Assembly (NCBI GenBank): GCA_900767135.1
Contig: CAAFYU010000030.1
Span: forward strand, 1-15,925
Direction: 5' to 3'
Length of the DNA stretch: 15,925 nucleotides
Source of the DNA: Candidatus Gastranaerophilales bacterium
GTDB taxonomy: Bacteria; Cyanobacteriota; Vampirovibrionia; Gastranaerophilales; Gastranaerophilaceae
Every line of letters starts with the position of its first letter. The first letter of the stretch is position 1. Position numbers and translations under genes: made by a program. Below, one piece after another: positions 12,624 through 15,925 of this stretch. Under the pieces are notes generated by a model. It made no database searches. It saw only the letters and a list, made by a program, of their open reading frames with translations, and was not told the origin of the DNA.

Positions 12624-13292
12624 ATGGAAAATAGAAATTTATTAAACAATGATTTTGAAATTCCGTCCGAGCTTTTGGACGAAATTCAAAAAAATATAAA
12701 GGATATAATTGTAAGTTTTGACATTCCTGATAATAACAAAATGGACGTTATCAGAAAAATCAACTTTATGTACAAACACACGAAACATCTTTCTGAAACA
12801 GATGCACTGACAAAACTTAACAATCGAAGATGTTTTGAAAACTGCTTTGATAAAGAATTTGCAAGAGCTAAACGATATGGCAACAAATTAAGTATCGGGA
12901 TTATTGACGTTGATTTCTTCAAAAAAATTAACGATACTTATGGGCATCTTTGTGGCGATTACATTTTACAAGAAGTTGCGTATAATATTGTTAATAATTT
13001 CAGACAAACCGACTTCGTTTTTAGGTACGGTGGGGAAGAATTCACTGTTATTTTAACAGAAACATCTGCCGAATCGGCTCAAATCCCGTTTGAAAGACTT
13101 CGCAAAACAATTGAAGAACAGGTTTTTAAATATAATAATAAAGATATTAAAGTTACAATCAGTGCAGGTATTAGCTCAAACACCGAACTTCAAGATGCTT
13201 GGGATATGTTAGATGAGGCTGACAAAGCCCTATATAAAGCAAAAAATAACGGTCGCAACAGAGTAGAATTATTTAAAAAGGAAATCTTATGA
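12624..13292 (+). CDS. GGDEF-domain diguanylate cyclase
   Basis: 222 residues. A 55-residue N-terminal helical region (SELLDEIQKNIKDIIVSFD) leads into a full GGDEF domain: TDALTKLNNRRCFE, DVDFFKKINDTYGHLCGDYIL, the active site RYGGEEF (GGEEF at 136-140) and ADKALYKAKNNGRNRVE. RQTD at 127-130 is an RxxD motif five residues before GGEEF, the inhibitory c-di-GMP site. An active cyclase making c-di-GMP from two GTP with product inhibition is expected. No sensor or membrane segment is present, so it is probably cytoplasmic. The ATG at 12624 is preferred over the TTG two codons earlier. It overlaps the next gene by four bases (ATGA). Confidence 0.93.
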   Translation: MENRNLLNNDFEIPSELLDEIQKNIKDIIVSFDIPDNNKMDVIRKINFMYKHTKHLSETDALTKLNNRRCFENCFDKEFARAKRYGNKLSIGIIDVDFFKKINDTYGHLCGDYILQEVAYNIVNNFRQTDFVFRYGGEEFTVILTETSAESAQIPFERLRKTIEEQVFKYNNKDIKVTISAGISSNTELQDAWDMLDEADKALYKAKNNGRNRVELFKKEIL

Positions 13293-13636
13293 TAAAAAAT
13301 TTATGCAAATTATTGGTTATGATATTTTTACTAACCGGAGTTGTTTCTGCCGAAGAATACACCCAAGTACATGCTGAGCATATCCTTGTTCGAACCGCCG
13401 CAGAAGCCCAACAAATTAAACGAGAAATAGACAATGGTGGAAGTTTTGAAGCTTATGCAAGATCATACTCACTTTGTCCGTCCGGCAAAAATGGTGGAGA
13501 TTTAGGATATTTTGGTAAAGGACAAATGGTTAGAGAGTTTGAAAAAGCAGCTTTTGCAACTCCTGTCGGACAAGTTTCAAACCCTGTGTATACCCAATTT
13601 GGCTGGCATTTAATTAAGGTTTTGGATAAAGAATAA
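13289..13636 (+). CDS. Secreted parvulin-type peptidyl-prolyl isomerase
   Basis: 115 residues: a signal peptide (MIKNLCKLLVMIFLLTGVVSA) and a bare parvulin domain of about 94 residues. Family motifs are complete: VHAEHILVRT (27-36), SFEAYARSYSLCPSGKNGGDLGYFGKGQMVREFEKAAF and FGWHLIKV. His28 or His31, Cys63 and His107 fit the parvulin active site. It would catalyse cis-trans isomerisation of prolyl bonds in the periplasm and help fold secreted proteins. It lacks the SurA/PrsA N-terminal chaperone region. AAGGA inside the end of the GGDEF gene serves as the ribosome site, and the ATGA overlap implies translational coupling to it. No convincing terminator follows. Confidence 0.93.
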   Translation: MIKNLCKLLVMIFLLTGVVSAEEYTQVHAEHILVRTAAEAQQIKREIDNGGSFEAYARSYSLCPSGKNGGDLGYFGKGQMVREFEKAAFATPVGQVSNPVYTQFGWHLIKVLDKE

Positions 13637-13768
13637 TTTTTACCCTCCTTCGGTAATACTATTTGAAAATCAAGAATATCAGGTATTTTTGTGGTAATGT
13701 AGTTATAGGTAAATACAGTAATTGAATTTATCCACTTATTTATTCAATTGTTAAATGAAGGAACTACA

Positions 13769-15094
13769 ATGAAACACGTATATATAGAAACAATGGGTTG
13801 CCAAATGAATAAGTCCGACACCGAAAGAATGCTCGGAATGCTTTCTCATTTTGATTATGAAGAAACCAAAAACCCCGAAAATGCAGATTTATTAATGGTA
13901 AATACTTGCTCTATCAGACAACTTAGTGAAGATAAAGCTTTTAGCCAACTTGGTGTATGGGGAAAATGGAAACAAGACAGAAACCCTGATCTTAAAATCG
14001 GCATGTGTGGTTGCGTTGCTCAACAAAAAGCTAGACAAGTTTTTGCTCGTGCCCCTTATGTTGACTTTGTTTTGGGCACTCACAAAATTTATTCACTTCC
14101 TGATGTTATCAAAAGAATTAACAATGGAGAACGTGTTTGTGAATGTGAAGAAACAAATCTTCCATCACAAAACCCTGAAAATTATGAAATTAATCGTGTA
14201 AAATCAACAAATGCTTGGATTAATATTACAGAGGGTTGTAATAATTTTTGCACATATTGTATTGTTCCATACACTCGTGGCAGAGAACGTTCCAGACTTC
14301 CGGAAACAATTATTAAAGAAGCAAAAGACGCCCTTAATGAAGGTTTCAAGGAAATTACACTTCTTGGGCAAAATGTTGACAGTTACGGAAAAGATTTTAA
14401 GGATAAAAATTACAGACTTGCAGATTTGTTAAAAGAATTAAACGCAATAGAAGGTAAATTTAGAATTCGTTTTGTAACTTCATACCCAACTGATATTACA
14501 GACGAGCTTATTGAAACAGCGAAAGAATTGGATAAGGTTTGTGAATACTTTCATATTCCAATGCAATCCGGCAACTCAGAAGTTTTAAAAGCGATGAACA
14601 GGCGTTATGACAGAGAAACTTACGCCAAAATAGTTCAAAAAGTTCGTAATATGGTGCCTGACGTTACGATAACAAGTGACTTTATTGCCGGTTTTCCGGG
14701 AGAAACAGAAGAACAATTCCAAGACACATTGACAGCAATTGATGAATATGAACTCGATTATTGCAATGTTGCAGCTTATTCTCCTCGTGAAAAAACAGTT
14801 GCGGCTAGATGGACAGACAAATTTATTCCGGAAGAAGTTAAGGACGAAAGATTTCAACGACTCAATGACAAAGTTAAGGAAAATTGCTTAAAATCTAATT
14901 TGAAATATATTGGGCGTGAAATGGAAGTTTTGGTAGAAAACTTTTACGAACACAAAGGACAAATGATTAATACCGGGAAAACAAGAAATTTTAAAACTGT
15001 ACATATTCCTTGTGATACAGATCTTACAGGTCAATTTGTAAACGTTAAAATTTCAGGTGCAAAAACTTGGTATCTGAAAGGTGAATTAATCTAA
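13769..15094 (+). CDS. miaB: tRNA-2-methylthio-N6-dimethylallyladenosine synthase MiaB
   Basis: 441 residues, the usual MiaB length. The N-terminal domain has Cys11 (ETMGCQMN), Cys47 (NTCSIR) and Cys82 (CGCVAQ) for the auxiliary iron-sulfur cluster. The radical SAM motif is CNNFCTYC (157, 161, 164), followed by RGRERSR, LLGQNVDSYG, HIPMQSGN and DFIAGFPGET. The last 65 residues form the TRAM RNA-binding domain. MiaB adds a methylthio group to i6A37 of tRNAs reading UNN codons. NTCSIR and the RGRERSR/QNVDSYG blocks favour MiaB over MtaB or RimO. The ATG at 13769 is set by GAAGGA five bases upstream; the longer frame from 13748 starts with TTG. An inverted repeat AATTGAAT/ATTCAATT (13720-13749) just precedes it. 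Confidence 0.96.
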   Translation: MKHVYIETMGCQMNKSDTERMLGMLSHFDYEETKNPENADLLMVNTCSIRQLSEDKAFSQLGVWGKWKQDRNPDLKIGMCGCVAQQKARQVFARAPYVDFVLGTHKIYSLPDVIKRINNGERVCECEETNLPSQNPENYEINRVKSTNAWINITEGCNNFCTYCIVPYTRGRERSRLPETIIKEAKDALNEGFKEITLLGQNVDSYGKDFKDKNYRLADLLKELNAIEGKFRIRFVTSYPTDITDELIETAKELDKVCEYFHIPMQSGNSEVLKAMNRRYDRETYAKIVQKVRNMVPDVTITSDFIAGFPGETEEQFQDTLTAIDEYELDYCNVAAYSPREKTVAARWTDKFIPEEVKDERFQRLNDKVKENCLKSNLKYIGREMEVLVENFYEHKGQMINTGKTRNFKTVHIPCDTDLTGQFVNVKISGAKTWYLKGELI

Positions 15095-15132
15095 CAGTAA
15101 TTTTTGAATACAAAAACAATACAAATTCATAC

Positions 15133-15160
15133 AAAAAAGCTCCTAAAAAGGAGCTTTTTA
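15133..15160. terminator. Bidirectional terminator between miaB and fabF
   Basis: AAAAAGCTCC (15134-15143) pairs perfectly with GGAGCTTTTT (15150-15159) around a TAAAAA loop, giving a T-run on both strands. It serves both convergent genes. Confidence 0.92.
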
Positions 15161-15184
15161 AATATATGTCTTAAATGAACTAAA

Positions 15185-15925
15185 TTACTTAACTTCTTTA
15201 ATAATAAGAGAAGCGTTTTGTCCGCCAAAGCCGAATGAGTTTGACAAAGCTGCGTGGATATCAGCTTTTCTGGCTTTATGTGGAACGTAATCCAAGTTTG
15301 CAACATGTTCATCTTGGTTGTCAAGATTGATTGTTGGAGGAACAAGGTGTTCATTAATCGCCTTAACACAAGCGATACATTCAACAGCACCTGTTGCACC
15401 CAAAAGGTGACCATGCATTGATTTTGTTGAACTTACCAACAAATCTTTGTTGTCATCTTTGCTACCGAAAACATATTCAATAGCCTTAGATTCAGCAACA
15501 TCACCCAAACCTGTACTTGTACCATGAGCGTTGATGTATTGAACATCAGTCGGTTTCATACCTGCATCTTCCAATGCAAATTGCATAGCGTGGATTGCAC
15601 CTTGTCCTTCCGGATCAGGAGCAACAACATCATACGCATCACCTGTTTGACCATATCCAACAACTTCTGCATAGATTTTTGCACCACGTTTTTTAGCATG
15701 TTCGTATTCTTCAAGAATAAGAACGCCTGCACCTTCTGACATTACAAAACCATCTCTTTCAACGTCCCAAGGGCGAGAAGCTTTTGTAGGTTCATCGTTA
15801 CGTTTTGAAAGTGTTCTGGCACTAGAAAAAGCTCCAATACCAACGTCACAAATAGTAGCTTCACAACCACCGGCAACCATAATATCAGCATCACCATATT
15901 GGATTGATCTGAACGCATCTCCAAC
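15185..15925 (-). CDS. fabF: Beta-ketoacyl-ACP synthase II (3' part)
   Basis: The C-terminal 246 codons are in the window; the gene enters from the right edge, and the 15 codons before the first Met in the window stay open (VGDAFRSIQYGDADI). Thiolase-fold motifs are present: MVAGGCEATI, PWDVERDGFVMSEGAG, the first catalytic His in NAHGTSTGLGD, the Lys and second His in STKSMHGHLLGATGAVE, and the C-terminal SNSFGFGGQNASL. The active-site Cys lies upstream of the window. FabF extends acyl-ACP by condensation with malonyl-ACP in fatty acid synthesis. FabB is less likely because the GFVMSEGAG and NSFGFGGQNA blocks are FabF-like. It converges on miaB across a shared terminator. Confidence 0.96.
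   Translation of the reverse strand, partial: VGDAFRSIQYGDADIMVAGGCEATICDVGIGAFSSARTLSKRNDEPTKASRPWDVERDGFVMSEGAGVLILEEYEHAKKRGAKIYAEVVGYGQTGDAYDVVAPDPEGQGAIHAMQFALEDAGMKPTDVQYINAHGTSTGLGDVAESKAIEYVFGSKDDNKDLLVSSTKSMHGHLLGATGAVECIACVKAINEHLVPPTINLDNQDEHVANLDYVPHKARKADIHAALSNSFGFGGQNASLIIKEVK

Noticed and set aside
12557..12649. N-terminal extension of the HD-domain protein
   Set aside because: It overlaps the divergent promoter and the start of the GGDEF gene; MELSTEELF is a better start.
13720..13749. Inverted repeat before miaB as an operator
   Set aside because: Eight AT-rich pairs around a 14-base gap are easily met by chance in this composition; mentioned only in the miaB entry.

Overview
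The window reads as chromosome of an AT-rich bacterium with two membranes (TonB/ExbB/ExbD) that carries a dispersed family of type IV prepilin-like genes. The mature pilin N-termini (FTLAEVLITLGIIGV type), the SpoIID-domain protein, the 2-component ExbD arrangement and the gene mix best fit a gut Gastranaerophilales/Melainabacteria relative (non-photosynthetic Cyanobacteria). That placement is inference from protein style, not from a marker gene.

Layout. 1-300: the 5' end of a prepilin-like gene (locus A) running off the left edge on the minus strand. 331-960: promoter region, a small secreted coiled-coil protein and a strong terminator. 1012-1917: a second prepilin-like gene (locus C). 1994-4149, minus strand: HU, a SpoIID/LytB-domain protein and an unrecognised 246-residue protein. 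4248-4369: a palindromic repeat. 4448-8907, plus strand: two secreted proteins with a faint VirB10/TrbI flavour, then TonB, ExbB and two ExbD genes, with a second copy of the palindromic repeat between exbB and the first exbD. 8950-10435: a 59-residue protein, then a third prepilin-like gene (locus B) bracketed by a 54-bp direct repeat. 10538-11944: a large helical protein of unknown role. 11963-13636: an HD-domain protein divergent from a GGDEF protein that overlaps a secreted parvulin. 13769-15094: miaB, then a bidirectional terminator. 15185 to the right edge: the 3' part of fabF.

Main observation. Each of the three prepilin loci has the same start architecture on the minus strand: a sigma70-type promoter, an ATG (with a good Shine-Dalgarno site in A and B), nine codons encoding M(R/Y)(N/K)..(R)(R/S)AF, then a run of exactly ten G. 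Read as written, the leader stops 4 to 11 codons after the run (peptides ending GGGAIA, GGGAIAA, GGGAIAAKYVI). With one extra G (or two fewer) all three open into the prepilin frame: 41 leader residues at C, 112 at B, and at least 99 at A up to the window edge. At locus C there is no ATG, GTG or TTG that would preserve the prepilin leader without this frame change. This looks like a shared homopolymer frame switch (phase variation or programmed slippage) controlling a family of surface pilins; a systematic homopolymer-length error in the assembly is the main alternative.

Other points: several genes have a -10 box so close to the start codon that their mRNAs should be leaderless; the locus B cassette is flanked by direct repeats; and the two exbD genes share a nearly identical stretch of DNA.
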